Shown here: positions 6,115 through 13,796 of the stretch, piece after piece
Numbering within the stretch: position 1 is the first letter of the stretch
How the letters are laid out: each line of letters starts with the position of its first letter
DNA from: JBFFXF01 sp041569895
GTDB taxonomy: Bacteria > Planctomycetota > UBA8108 > JACQVS01
DNA length: 20,122 bases
Direction of reading: 5' to 3'
Assembly: GCA_041569895.1 (NCBI GenBank)
Contig: JBFFXF010000124.1
Location: 1-20,122 of the forward strand
The notes under the pieces: generated by a model
Told to the model about the DNA's origin: nothing
Database searches by the model: none
Seen by the model: only the letters and a program-made list of their open reading frames with translations
Position numbers and translations under genes: made by a program

Positions 6115-7338
6115 TCACCCACCCCACGGAGGCGCCGCCCGGTGGCCACCCGACGAGCCCGAGGTCAGATGCTGCGGCGCGGCATGACGCGCCCCGCCCA
6201 CCTGGCGGAGCTGCGGCGAGCGGGAGTCGTGCGCGCCCGTGAGGCGCCAGGCATCGAGCGAGGGCGGCGCGACGAGGAGGATCAGCATCGCCGCGGCGGT
6301 CGCGAGCCCATCGGCGACCGGCGCCAGTGGTGTCGAGCTCCATCCGGCGCCGAGGATCGACACGGCGATGGCGGCGATCGGCGCCACGAAGACGACATCG
6401 TAGCCCGGAACGATGATCCGCCCGAGGCGCAGCCTGCCCGCGATGCCGAGCGGCGACGACCGCCCGGCGCAGTAGACGCCGACGCGCACGGCCGCGACGA
6501 TGGCGGCCACGATCGGCGCGAGGGTGAGATTCTCGTCGGAGCGGATGATGAGGTTCAAGACGCCGATCCAGACGCCGGTGACCAGCGCGATGCCGACGCC
6601 GACGCCCACCGGCATGCGTGGCGAGCGGCTTCCCGGACCGAGGTTGGCGAGCGGCCAGCCGAGCAGTCGCTCGCTGCGGTCCTTGCCCGCGTCCGGCACG
6701 AAGATGCGGAAGCGCGCTCGATCGTTTTCCCAGGGGAACTCCGCGAGCGAGCGCCGCACTCCGAGACTGGCGAGCACGTAGACCGGAGCGGCCGCCGCGA
6801 CTCCCCACCAGCCCCACGCCCCGACGACGAGCGCGAGCCCGGCGGAGACCGCGAGCGCGAAGTCGAGCCGGCCCGCGTACGCGATGACGGACATCAGGCC
6901 CGCGAGATAGACGCCGGCGAAGCAGAGGATGACGTCGTCCACGCCGAAGAGCCCGGAGGCGCGGCTCAGCGCGACCGCCGCGCCGACGACGATGACGTCG
7001 TGCTCCCGCAGGAGAATCGGCGAGAACGGCAGCCGCCTCCCCGGCTCCCACGGCGTCGTCTTCAACCACTCGAGGTAGGTGCGGTCGCACAGCGGATGGG
7101 ATCTGTGGATGCGCGAGAGGGCATAGACCGCGAGACCCGCGCCCATGATGGCGAGCTCGACGGGCCGGATCCTCTCGCGGTCCGTCGCCGGCGAGGTCGC
7201 CACGACGTAGCCGAAGAGCGCGTAGAACGCCAGCCAGCCGGGCAGCGCGGGAGACCACGGCGCCACGCTCGACCACCACGACCGCAGCAGGCGCAGGGGG
7301 CCGCGGCGCGTTCCTCGTCGCGGCTCGGTCGGGTCCAT
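6115..7338 (-). CDS. Polytopic membrane protein, probable ABC transporter permease
   Basis: A 407-aa hydrophobic protein. Its ATG overlaps the stop codon of the ATPase gene (TGATG at 7340-7336), so the two are translationally coupled and probably form one transporter. Some eight hydrophobic segments are visible, at about residues 30-48, 60-77, 115-130, 133-155, 158-182, 242-265, 270-290 and 320-358. The conserved-looking patch CDRTYLEWLKTTPWEPGRRL followed by PFSPILL (about residues 84-110) resembles a recurrent planctomycete membrane-protein motif, from memory. The last 45 residues are polar and rich in Gly/Ser/His/Arg. It does not show the standard ABC-2 permease signature, so the substrate and the direction of transport are unknown. 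The role is inferred mainly from coupling to the ATPase. Confidence 0.65.
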   Translation of the reverse strand: MDPTEPRRGTRRGPLRLLRSWWSSVAPWSPALPGWLAFYALFGYVVATSPATDRERIRPVELAIMGAGLAVYALSRIHRSHPLCDRTYLEWLKTTPWEPGRRLPFSPILLREHDVIVVGAAVALSRASGLFGVDDVILCFAGVYLAGLMSVIAYAGRLDFALAVSAGLALVVGAWGWWGVAAAAPVYVLASLGVRRSLAEFPWENDRARFRIFVPDAGKDRSERLLGWPLANLGPGSRSPRMPVGVGVGIALVTGVWIGVLNLIIRSDENLTLAPIVAAIVAAVRVGVYCAGRSSPLGIAGRLRLGRIIVPGYDVVFVAPIAAIAVSILGAGWSSTPLAPVADGLATAAAMLILLVAPPSLDAWRLTGAHDSRSPQLRQVGGARHAAPQHLTSGSSGGHRAAPPWGG

Positions 7339-8099
7339 CACCGCGACTCCAGGTAGCGATCGACGTCGGCGCGGCTTCCGGGGTGGAAGAGCTCGCCGAG
7401 CGCCTCGGCGAGACTCTCGGCGTCGCCCCGGACCTCCGCCTCGGTGCCCGTCGACGCGATGACGCCGTCGCGCAGGACGGCGATGCGATTCGCGAGACCC
7501 TCGATGATCTCGGGCACCGGCGTCGCCATCAGCACGGTCGATCCGTTCCTCGCGAGGCGCGCGAGGACGCGCTTGAGGGCGAGGATCGCGGCCGGGTCGA
7601 GTCCGCCGGAGAAGGGCTCGTCGAGCACGAGCACCGGCGCCTCCGAGACGAGCGCCCCCGCGAGCGCGATCTTCTTGTGCTGTCCGGCGGAGCAGGAGCT
7701 TATCGGGCTGTCGGCGACCGGGTCGAGGTCGAAGACCGCCAGCAGGTGGTCGATCTGCTCGAACAGCCGGTGGGCGTCGATCTCGTACAGCCGCCCGACC
7801 GCCATCAGGAACTCGCGACACGTGCGGATTCCCGGCAGCCACGGCGAGTCCGGGAGGAAGAAGACGCGCTTGCGGATCTCGCGCTCCTCCTCCACCGCGC
7901 GCCTTCGCTGCATGCCGCAGATCTCGACGCGGCCACGCTGCGGCCAGAGCGTCCCGCCGACGACACCGAGCAGCGTGCTCTTGCCCATGCCGTTCGGGCC
8001 CATCAGCGCAACCAGCTCGCCCTCGCGGACCTCGAGATCGACGCCGCGCAGGACCGGCTTGACGTCGTAGTGATGGTGGACGCCGGTGACGGAGATCAT
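7338..8099 (-). CDS. ABC transporter ATP-binding protein with atypical motifs
   Basis: A 253-aa nucleotide-binding subunit. Walker A is GPNGMGKST (34-42) and Walker B is VLVLDE (156-161), with catalytic Glu161 present. Three other motifs deviate. The Q-loop position reads FFLPDSP, with Asp84 where Gln is usual. The signature is CSAGQ (136-140) instead of LSGGQ. The H-switch His is replaced by Pro194 in MATPVPE. The D-loop region reads FSGGLDP, one Gly longer than usual. Overall length and order are otherwise normal for an ABC-2-type ATPase. ATP binding should be retained, but hydrolysis may be slow, altered or dependent on a partner. It is followed without gap by the permease gene and preceded 62 bases upstream by a small gene on the same strand. 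Weak GGATGAG ribosome site before ATG 8099. Confidence 0.85.
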   Translation of the reverse strand: MISVTGVHHHYDVKPVLRGVDLEVREGELVALMGPNGMGKSTLLGVVGGTLWPQRGRVEICGMQRRRAVEEEREIRKRVFFLPDSPWLPGIRTCREFLMAVGRLYEIDAHRLFEQIDHLLAVFDLDPVADSPISSCSAGQHKKIALAGALVSEAPVLVLDEPFSGGLDPAAILALKRVLARLARNGSTVLMATPVPEIIEGLANRIAVLRDGVIASTGTEAEVRGDAESLAEALGELFHPGSRADVDRYLESR

Positions 8100-8161
8100 T
8101 ACTCATCCGTCGGCAGGATCGGCGGCGGTTTTCACCCCGCAGCGAGCTCGCCGCGATCCGC

Positions 8162-8461
8162 TCAGGCGTCGCGTCCGGGAATCCGCTCCCAGCGGCTGCC
8201 GTCGTCGAAGGACACGTCGAGGTGACGCGCGTTGAGCCGGAACATGCGGATCGCCTCGAGCAGCTCGCCCGCGACGCCGAGCTCCTCCTCCCGACCCTCC
8301 GCCCCGAGCGCCTTCGCCCAGCGCTCGCCGACGCGATGGCAGAAGCAGAGCCGGCTTCCATCCCGGAACGTCACCACGGCCTCGGTGAAGCGGAGATCGG
8401 TCTCGAGCGAGACCAGCGCGGCGCGCAGCGCGTCGGACTTCGTGGTCGCGGGGCGATTCAT
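8162..8461 (-). CDS. Small protein of unknown function (99 aa)
   Basis: A short acidic/basic soluble protein with no signal peptide, membrane span or recognised family. Its predicted fold has a helix (residues 8-23), two strands around VVTFRDGSRLCFCH (29-42), helices (43-75) and a last strand pair HLDVSFDDGSRWERI. The sequence F-x-D-G-S-R occurs twice (about residues 32-37 and 85-90), once in each strand pair, suggesting an internal symmetry. The frame is open upstream, but ATG 8461 gives the compact product and lies at the start of a divergent intergenic region. No strong ribosome site is seen. It may be the first gene of an operon with the ABC transporter. Confidence 0.6.
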   Translation of the reverse strand: MNRPATTKSDALRAALVSLETDLRFTEAVVTFRDGSRLCFCHRVGERWAKALGAEGREEELGVAGELLEAIRMFRLNARHLDVSFDDGSRWERIPGRDA

Positions 8462-8640
8462 CGCTGCCCGTAATCTACCGGATCGACGCCGCCAGAAAGA
8501 AACGAGAAAAGCGACTGCCGGCCGAGAATTGTCTGCAGTCCGCCGGATCGCTTTCCGTGTCCGGGGATGGAGCACGGCGGTCGCGTGTGTGCCGCCTGCC
8601 CGTGACACCAGATCCGCGCGTCCTGAACGGAGTTCCAGCA

Positions 8641-10638
8641 ATGAAGCACCGCGCACCGATCACCGCTGTCGGCATCGTGACGTTCTCCTGCTTCCTCGCG
8701 ACCGCAGTCGCGGGTGAGCGGTACGTCCAGGACTTCAACCGCTTTCCGGACGGCACCACCGATCTCGGAGACGGATCGACGATCGCGAGCAACAACGGCG
8801 TGGCGAGCGTTCGGGACGGCGCCCTCCGGTTGACGCAGGACCTCGTCAACAGCACGCACTCCTCGTTCAGGGTCCCCGGACTCGGCGCCGCCGCCACCCG
8901 GAGCTTCGAGGTGCGCTTCGACTTTCTGCTCGCGTCCGCGCTCGATCGCCCCGCGGACGGATTCTCCGTCAACTACGGACCCCTGCCGACAGACCCGCAG
9001 GCGCCGTTCTTCAACGGCGCCGGAGAGGAGGGCTTCGCGATCGGCTTCTCCGCCGAGGTCGACACGTGGGACTCCGGCTTCGGCGAGAACGGCTACAACA
9101 TCGCGGTCGACGGCGTCGACGTCCCGGATGGATTCGTCAACGAGCCGCCGCCGGTGGACGGCGTGTGGAAAAGGGCCAGGATCGCCTGGACCCGCACGGA
9201 CGACGGCGGCCGCGCGAGCTTCTCCATCGACGACCGGTCGATCTTCGAGGACCTCCCGACACCCGGCTTCTTCCCCGAACCGGACGACACCATCGCGTTC
9301 AGCGCGCGGACCGGGGGCTCGACCCAGACGCTGCTGATCGACAACCTCGAGGTCACGGCGCCGATCCGGCGCGATCCGGGCAGCCCGTGCACGCTCGCGA
9401 AGCTGAAGGCTGCACGGACCTACGCGAAGGGCGTTTTCGGCTGTCTGACGCGGTGGACGAGAACGCCGCCCGGCGACGTCGACGCGCTGGCGGACCTCGA
9501 GGAGTGCATCGACCGCCGGTACGGTCGGTTCGAGACCCTCTGGCAACGGACCGTCGACCGCTTGTCGGCAAAAACCGGCTGTCCCGACGGCCTCTCGTTC
9601 GCCGGCGTCGAGCGGATGGTGCGGGAGGACATCGCTGCCCGCTACGCCGTGGCGATCGAAGAGGCAGTGCCCGACCCGGGCCAGGGCAAGACCCGGTCGC
9701 GCCTGATCAAGCTCGGATCGTCCTACGTGTCGAAGCGTCTCGCCGCCGCGATGAAGGACCTCAAGCGGCCCGACATCGAGCGCCTCGAGGCGACGTTCGC
9801 CTCGACCCGGCAGCGACTCGACAGGACCGTCGAGAGACTGTCCTCGAAGCTGGGGCGCAAGGGCGTGACGATCGACACCGGCTCCGTTTCCGGCGGCGCC
9901 GATTCGGTCGACGTCGAGACCGACGCCCTCAGGGGGCTGATCGCGTTCGAGGCGCTGCGTACGCTTCGATCGCGTCTGCTCGCGTACTGGGACTTCGACG
10001 AGGAGGATGGTGACGTCGCGGTCAACCGCGCGTCCGGCGGCGCTGATTTCAACGGCCGACTCTCGGGTGACACGCAGCGAGCCGAGGGCTTCCTGGGGAC
10101 GGGAAGCCTGACCTTCGACGGCGACGGGGACTTCGTGGCCGTCAACGCGAGCCCCGCTCTCCGTCGGCTCGAGGGCAGTGAGGTGGTGACCATCTCCGCG
10201 TGGGTGTTTCCGCAGGGCAATGGCTCTCACCCGTCCGCGGGTGGCATCATCGCCAACAAGGAGGGCGAGTTCCAGGTCGCCCGCTTCGCCGATGGGACGA
10301 TCCGGCACGCCATGGCGGGTCCCGACAACTCCTGGAACTGGGCGCCTGCGCACCCGGTCGTCGCGCCGCTCGGTGAGTGGACGCACGTCGTCGTCACCTT
10401 TCAGAACGGTGCCGTCCGGGTCCACGTCAACGGAGTGGCGGTGTCCCACGCCGCGGCGAGCCCGCGGGGCGATCGCCACGTCGGGCAGGACGAGCTCTGG
10501 ATCGGCGATCGGCAGTCGTCGCCGCAGTCGTTCCACGGATCGATCGACGACGTCGCGATCTGGAACCGACCGCTGACCGGCCCGGAGATCACCGGACTCT
10601 TCAACGGCGGCGAGGGGCACGCGGTGATCCCGAGGTGA
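8641..10638 (+). CDS. Secreted LamG - helical Cys module - LamG protein
   Basis: A 665-aa exported protein. ATG 8641 has CGGAG eight bases upstream; the frame is open back to 8557 without a better site. Residues 1-24 are a signal peptide (MKHRAPITAVGIVTFSCFLA and on). Residues about 26-242 form a concanavalin A-like domain of LamG/L-type lectin type, with DGFSVNYG, EGFAIGFS and a closing LLIDNLEV strand. Residues 250-445 are helical; four cysteines (C250, C268, C289, C314) lie in a C-x17-C-x20-C-x24-C pattern, as in repeated Cys-helical modules of environmental bacterial secreted proteins. Residues about 448-638 are a second LamG/concanavalin A-like domain, opening LLAYWDFDE and containing the GEWTHVVVTF and SIDDVAIWNRPL signatures. 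The likely role is carbohydrate or surface binding outside the cell; no catalytic domain is seen. Its 3' end converges with the dockerin-protein gene. Confidence 0.82.
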   Translation: MKHRAPITAVGIVTFSCFLATAVAGERYVQDFNRFPDGTTDLGDGSTIASNNGVASVRDGALRLTQDLVNSTHSSFRVPGLGAAATRSFEVRFDFLLASALDRPADGFSVNYGPLPTDPQAPFFNGAGEEGFAIGFSAEVDTWDSGFGENGYNIAVDGVDVPDGFVNEPPPVDGVWKRARIAWTRTDDGGRASFSIDDRSIFEDLPTPGFFPEPDDTIAFSARTGGSTQTLLIDNLEVTAPIRRDPGSPCTLAKLKAARTYAKGVFGCLTRWTRTPPGDVDALADLEECIDRRYGRFETLWQRTVDRLSAKTGCPDGLSFAGVERMVREDIAARYAVAIEEAVPDPGQGKTRSRLIKLGSSYVSKRLAAAMKDLKRPDIERLEATFASTRQRLDRTVERLSSKLGRKGVTIDTGSVSGGADSVDVETDALRGLIAFEALRTLRSRLLAYWDFDEEDGDVAVNRASGGADFNGRLSGDTQRAEGFLGTGSLTFDGDGDFVAVNASPALRRLEGSEVVTISAWVFPQGNGSHPSAGGIIANKEGEFQVARFADGTIRHAMAGPDNSWNWAPAHPVVAPLGEWTHVVVTFQNGAVRVHVNGVAVSHAAASPRGDRHVGQDELWIGDRQSSPQSFHGSIDDVAIWNRPLTGPEITGLFNGGEGHAVIPR

Positions 10639-10692
10639 ACGAGGATCAGCCTCGGCGGGTGCGAGCACCGGACTGACGCCCCGGGGGTCGTG

Positions 10693-12702
10693 TCAGGGAC
10701 AGGAACGGGAGTCCCGGCAGTCGAGCGGGTCCGCGCCGCCGGGGTCCGTCCCGCAACCCGGGAACGGCGCCGGCGGCGCCGGGTCGCCCAGAAAGAGGAA
10801 CCCGAGGATGGTCATCGCGTCGCTCAGGTCGACCGTGCCGCTGTCGTTCGCGTCCGCGGCGTCGGTGCACCCGGGCGCCGCGGCGCCGAGGAAGAGCCAC
10901 TCGAGGATCGCGATGACGTCGGAGACGTCGACCTTCCCGTCGAGCGTGACGTCGCCGCGGACGAAACGTGTCGGCCCCGCGCCGACGACATCCACCTCGA
11001 ACCAGAGCTCGTGGAAGGGCTCGCCGTCCGCCAGGAACGCGAACCACAGCTCCACGGCGCCGGGGCGCAGCCCGCTCGCGGCGCCGTCGCCCTCCGGATC
11101 GGTCACCAGCGAGAGCTCGACCTCGCACGAGCCGTCGACGCAGGCCGGCGTGGCGGACACCGTCGAGCTTCGTTCGCCGTCCTGCACGAACCACGTCTGG
11201 AAGTCGAGCGCCGGCCGACCGTCGCACAGCGGCGGCGGGAACTCGAACCTCAGCGGGATCGGGGCGGGGTCGAGCGGGAGCAGCTCCCGAAACCCGAACA
11301 TGGTGATCTCTCCCGACGGGACGGGACGGCATCCGGTCTTCCGGAAGTACGTCATCGGCCCGAACCGACAGAACCGGTCGGCGTCGAGCCCCCTGGCGAA
11401 ATCCAGCGCCGCATGGGCTGCCGACGTGTCCGTGCCGAGGGGCACCATCAGGCTGCCGTCGAGGTTCGTGAGGTGGAGGACGCCGTTGACGATCGTGGTC
11501 CGCAGTCGCTGCGCGACGTACGGCGTGCAGCGCTCGGGTGGATACGGTCCGACGGGCGGAGCACCGTTGAACCCGAGGTATGTCGACAGTGGACCGACGG
11601 CGCACCGCGTCGGCATGTTGTACCACTCGAGAGCGCCGCGACCGAGCACCGCGAGAGAGAAGAGTTCCTGCGGGAAGCGCTCGAGCACGGCGCCGCTCGA
11701 TGCGATTTTCCAGCCAGGGTCGTTCGGGGACGGAGGCAGAACCCCGACATTCGCGGGGTCGAAGCGAACGCACTCCTTCTCGAGCTGCGCGAGCACCAGG
11801 CGGATCTCGACGCGCCGCTCGGCGACCACCTCGCCGCCGGCCCGCAGCTCGAAGACCGCCTCGGCGGAGCCCGCGCGGAGCTGCCCCTGCCCCGCGGCGC
11901 CCTGGTCGTTCGCCCGCAGCTCCGACGCGATCGAGCACGTGCCCGTCTCGCACGGGCTCGCCACCGCGGCGGCGAGACGCCGCGTGCCGCCCCGCTGCTC
12001 GATCCAGACCTGGATCACTCCCTCGTCCGCCCTGCAGTCGCCCGAGAAGCTCACGTCGAACGGGACCGACGCGCCGTTGATCGGCACCTCGGCCGCGCCG
12101 ACGGATGCCTCCTCGATCGCGGCGCCGGCGCACGGATCGCGCCGGAAGTAGTACCATGCGGCGACCGGCGCGGGCGCCGTGAAGACGCGGCAGAGCTTCG
12201 TGAAGCGGTGCTCCCGGAGGATTCCGATCGCCTGGCGCGCGACCGCGATGTCGCGGCCGACGCCGATGAGCGACGTCGAACCGCTGTAGATGAACCAGCT
12301 GGCGCGCACCTCGCGCAGGACGAGCGCGTCGGGATCGATGTCGAGGCAGTCCTCCCCGTCCATCGGTCCGAGCGGCGGCTCGCCGCCGGCGAGCGCGTAC
12401 TCGAGCACCGGTTCGGGCACGCCGACGGTGCAGACCTGGTCGATGGCGTAGCGCCGCATGACGTCGATGACGCGCTGCGCGTCGCCGCCCTTCGGACCGA
12501 CGGAGGTGATCTCCTTCGCGCCGTCGACGATCACCCAGACGCCGTCGACTTGGCGCCCCGAGACGTTCTCGGGATCGAACCAGACGCATTCGTCCGGCCC
12601 CTGTGCGAGGGCGCGCGACACGCCGCCGGGCGCGACCGCGACCGCGACCACGACCAGTGCGGCGACGACGGGAGCTCGGTTTCGAGATCGACGTTCGTTC
12701 AT
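10693..12702 (-). CDS. Secreted modular protein with C-terminal dockerin-like domain
   Basis: A 669-aa exported protein. ATG 12702 has a strong GGAGGT ribosome site; the frame runs further up, but those codons duplicate the start region. Residues 1-34 are a signal peptide ending SRALAQ. An internal duplication of about 272 residues is visible. Each half starts with Cys-x-x-Phe-Asp-Pro-x-Asn-Val (C39 and C311), has two roughly 75-residue modules (starts near 39, 119, 311 and 392) with the pattern W-x-I/hydrophobic, G, A..A..., C-x-V/F-G, and ends in a beta-rich domain with a paired-Cys loop (about 195-305 and 470-577). The C-terminus (582-669) is a type I dockerin-like pair: RGDVTLDGKVDVSDVIAI then LEWLFLG, and DANDSGTVDLSDAMTI then LGFLFLG. 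The Asp/Asn positions suit calcium binding. No cohesin is encoded nearby. Function is unknown; it is probably extracellular or surface-bound. Confidence 0.82.
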   Translation of the reverse strand: MNERRSRNRAPVVAALVVVAVAVAPGGVSRALAQGPDECVWFDPENVSGRQVDGVWVIVDGAKEITSVGPKGGDAQRVIDVMRRYAIDQVCTVGVPEPVLEYALAGGEPPLGPMDGEDCLDIDPDALVLREVRASWFIYSGSTSLIGVGRDIAVARQAIGILREHRFTKLCRVFTAPAPVAAWYYFRRDPCAGAAIEEASVGAAEVPINGASVPFDVSFSGDCRADEGVIQVWIEQRGGTRRLAAAVASPCETGTCSIASELRANDQGAAGQGQLRAGSAEAVFELRAGGEVVAERRVEIRLVLAQLEKECVRFDPANVGVLPPSPNDPGWKIASSGAVLERFPQELFSLAVLGRGALEWYNMPTRCAVGPLSTYLGFNGAPPVGPYPPERCTPYVAQRLRTTIVNGVLHLTNLDGSLMVPLGTDTSAAHAALDFARGLDADRFCRFGPMTYFRKTGCRPVPSGEITMFGFRELLPLDPAPIPLRFEFPPPLCDGRPALDFQTWFVQDGERSSTVSATPACVDGSCEVELSLVTDPEGDGAASGLRPGAVELWFAFLADGEPFHELWFEVDVVGAGPTRFVRGDVTLDGKVDVSDVIAILEWLFLGAAAPGCTDAADANDSGTVDLSDAMTILGFLFLGDPAPPAPFPGCGTDPGGADPLDCRDSRSCP

Positions 12703-12730
12703 GCGACACCTCCGTTCGCTCGTGCGACAC
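12692..12730 (-). repeat. 21-bp-period duplication spanning the start codon
   Basis: Two 18-bp copies, 12692-12709 and 12713-12730, differ at only two positions and are separated by CTC. On the coding strand each reads GTGTCGCA(T/C)GA(A/G)CGAACG. The downstream copy supplies the real ATG. The upstream copy has ACG at the same place. The GAG of the spacer forms part of the ribosome site. Confidence 0.85.
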
Positions 12731-12816
12731 GTCCGGCTCTGCTCGGCGGCGGCTCGCCCGCCGCGCCACATCTCCTTCATGCCGGGAATTGCGGGATAGC
12801 TTTCAGCGCCGGCGAG

Positions 12817-12844
12817 AAAAAAGCCGGGAGAGACCGGATCCCGG
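12817..12844 (-). terminator. Intrinsic terminator downstream of the PH-like gene
   Basis: On the minus strand CCGGGA (12844-12839) and TCCCGG (12829-12824) form a 6-bp GC stem with a 9-base loop. One C and then six T residues (12822-12817) follow. It lies about 130 bases after the stop of the gene at 12977-13453 and upstream of the dockerin gene, so it should separate the two transcripts. Confidence 0.6.
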
Positions 12845-12976
12845 AGCGCAAGCGACTACCGGGCAGGAAGTTGCGTTCGGGATCGCGGCGCGGGCTCCAC
12901 CAGGCGGAGGAACGCCTTCGGAGCCTCTCCGGGATGGCGAAGACAGGCCGGACGGGCACCGGTGATCCCGAGGCGA

Positions 12977-13453
12977 TCAGCGACCGCGCGTCCACTTCTG
13001 CACCGGACACTCGAGGATGCGCGCGTACTGCTCGGCTTTCTCGCTCGCCGTGTCCATGTCCTTGAACTGCTGGATGCAGAATGTGGCCACTCTCTCACCG
13101 TCCTTCCGCAGGCACTCGAGGAAGATGCCGAGAACGGGCCGGCGGTAGTGCACTCCCCTTTTGACGACGTCTTCCCGGTCCCAGCCGACCCTGATCGAGA
13201 GGATTCGCCTCCGGTCGATCGAGGCATAGGGGATCGAGACAAGCCAGAGAATCCTGGCGACGAATCTCAGACCGTCCGGCGTGACGACGAAGTACGGCCT
13301 GACGAGCACGAAGCCGGCGACGCAGATGGCGAGGACGAGGAGGCCCGGTGCCCGGTCAAACCACTGGAGCCAGCCCCCGACCACCACGAGCAAGAACGCG
13401 ACACCGACCACCGCGAGGTGGAAACCGAAGATGATCCGCGGGATGCGTGCCAT
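12977..13453 (-). CDS. Two-TM membrane protein with PH-like C-terminal domain
   Basis: A 158-aa protein of unknown function. Two hydrophobic helices lie at about residues 4-30 and 36-54, separated by a short loop. They are followed by a beta-rich region (about 57-125) of the type seen in bacterial PH (bPH) membrane proteins: FVVTPDGLRFVARILWLVSI, then the YASIDRRRILSIRV strand pair. A final amphipathic helix (about 130-150, FKDMDTASEKAEQYARIL) closes it. ATG 13453 was chosen because it directly precedes the first membrane helix; a GTG at 13489 in frame would add 12 residues, and neither has a strong ribosome site. It is probably a single-gene unit ended by the terminator at 12817-12844. The assignment to the PH-like family rests on pattern, not on a decisive motif. 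Confidence 0.65.
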   Translation of the reverse strand: MARIPRIIFGFHLAVVGVAFLLVVVGGWLQWFDRAPGLLVLAICVAGFVLVRPYFVVTPDGLRFVARILWLVSIPYASIDRRRILSIRVGWDREDVVKRGVHYRRPVLGIFLECLRKDGERVATFCIQQFKDMDTASEKAEQYARILECPVQKWTRGR

Positions 13454-13562
13454 GGGTCGACCGAGCCCCGCCTGGCGGCCACGGTTCACCCCGACTCGCG
13501 TGGGCCGCCCGAGTCCTGCCGGGACGTCGCCGGGTTATCGCGCCGCGCCCCCGCAAGTGCCC

Positions 13563-13597
13563 AAATAAAAAGGACCTGCGGCCGCGCCACAGGTCCT
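13563..13597 (-). terminator. Strong intrinsic terminator of the tRNA-fMet gene
   Basis: On the minus strand AGGACCTG pairs with CAGGTCCT, extended by TGG/CCG to an 11-bp stem with a 5-base loop (13597-13571). A T-rich tail TTTTATT (13570-13564) follows. It begins eight bases after the tRNA's encoded CCA end. Confidence 0.9.
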
Positions 13598-13605
13598 CGA
13601 ATGGT

Positions 13606-13682
<77 letters not shown>

Positions 13683-13708
13683 TCAGTGTTTCTTGTTCCG
13701 AACACTGG

Positions 13709-13736
13709 ATCTTAGTCTTTCGGCGGTCGGAGTCAA
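13709..13736 (-). promoter_or_regulatory. Sigma70-like promoter of the tRNA-fMet gene
   Basis: On the minus strand TTGACT (13736-13731) is followed after 16 bases by TAAGAT (13714-13709), close to the TTGACA/TATAAT consensus. The predicted transcript start is near 13702, about 20 bases before the mature tRNA 5' end, as expected for a stable RNA gene. Confidence 0.75.
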
Positions 13737-13796
13737 GGGAGTTTGTCGCGCGGCCGGCCCGCCGGGGGTGGAACTCCCTCATCTCGGTCCGGGACC

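Noticed and set aside
7339..8361. Upstream extension of the permease frame through the ATPase gene (748 codons in total)
   Set aside because: The extension reads as Arg/Ala-rich filler, while the ATPase in the other frame has Walker motifs. ATG 7338 overlapping the ATPase stop is the natural start.
10639..10692. Small hairpins (CGAGG/CCTCG and GGTGC/GCACC) between the convergent LamG and dockerin genes as a bidirectional terminator
   Set aside because: The stems are 5 bp without T tracts on either strand. Too weak to support.
10690..13065. A 791-codon plus-strand open frame
   Set aside because: It is antisense to the dockerin gene. The product is a mix of charged low-complexity sequence with no domain, whereas the minus strand gives a signal peptide, repeats and a dockerin.
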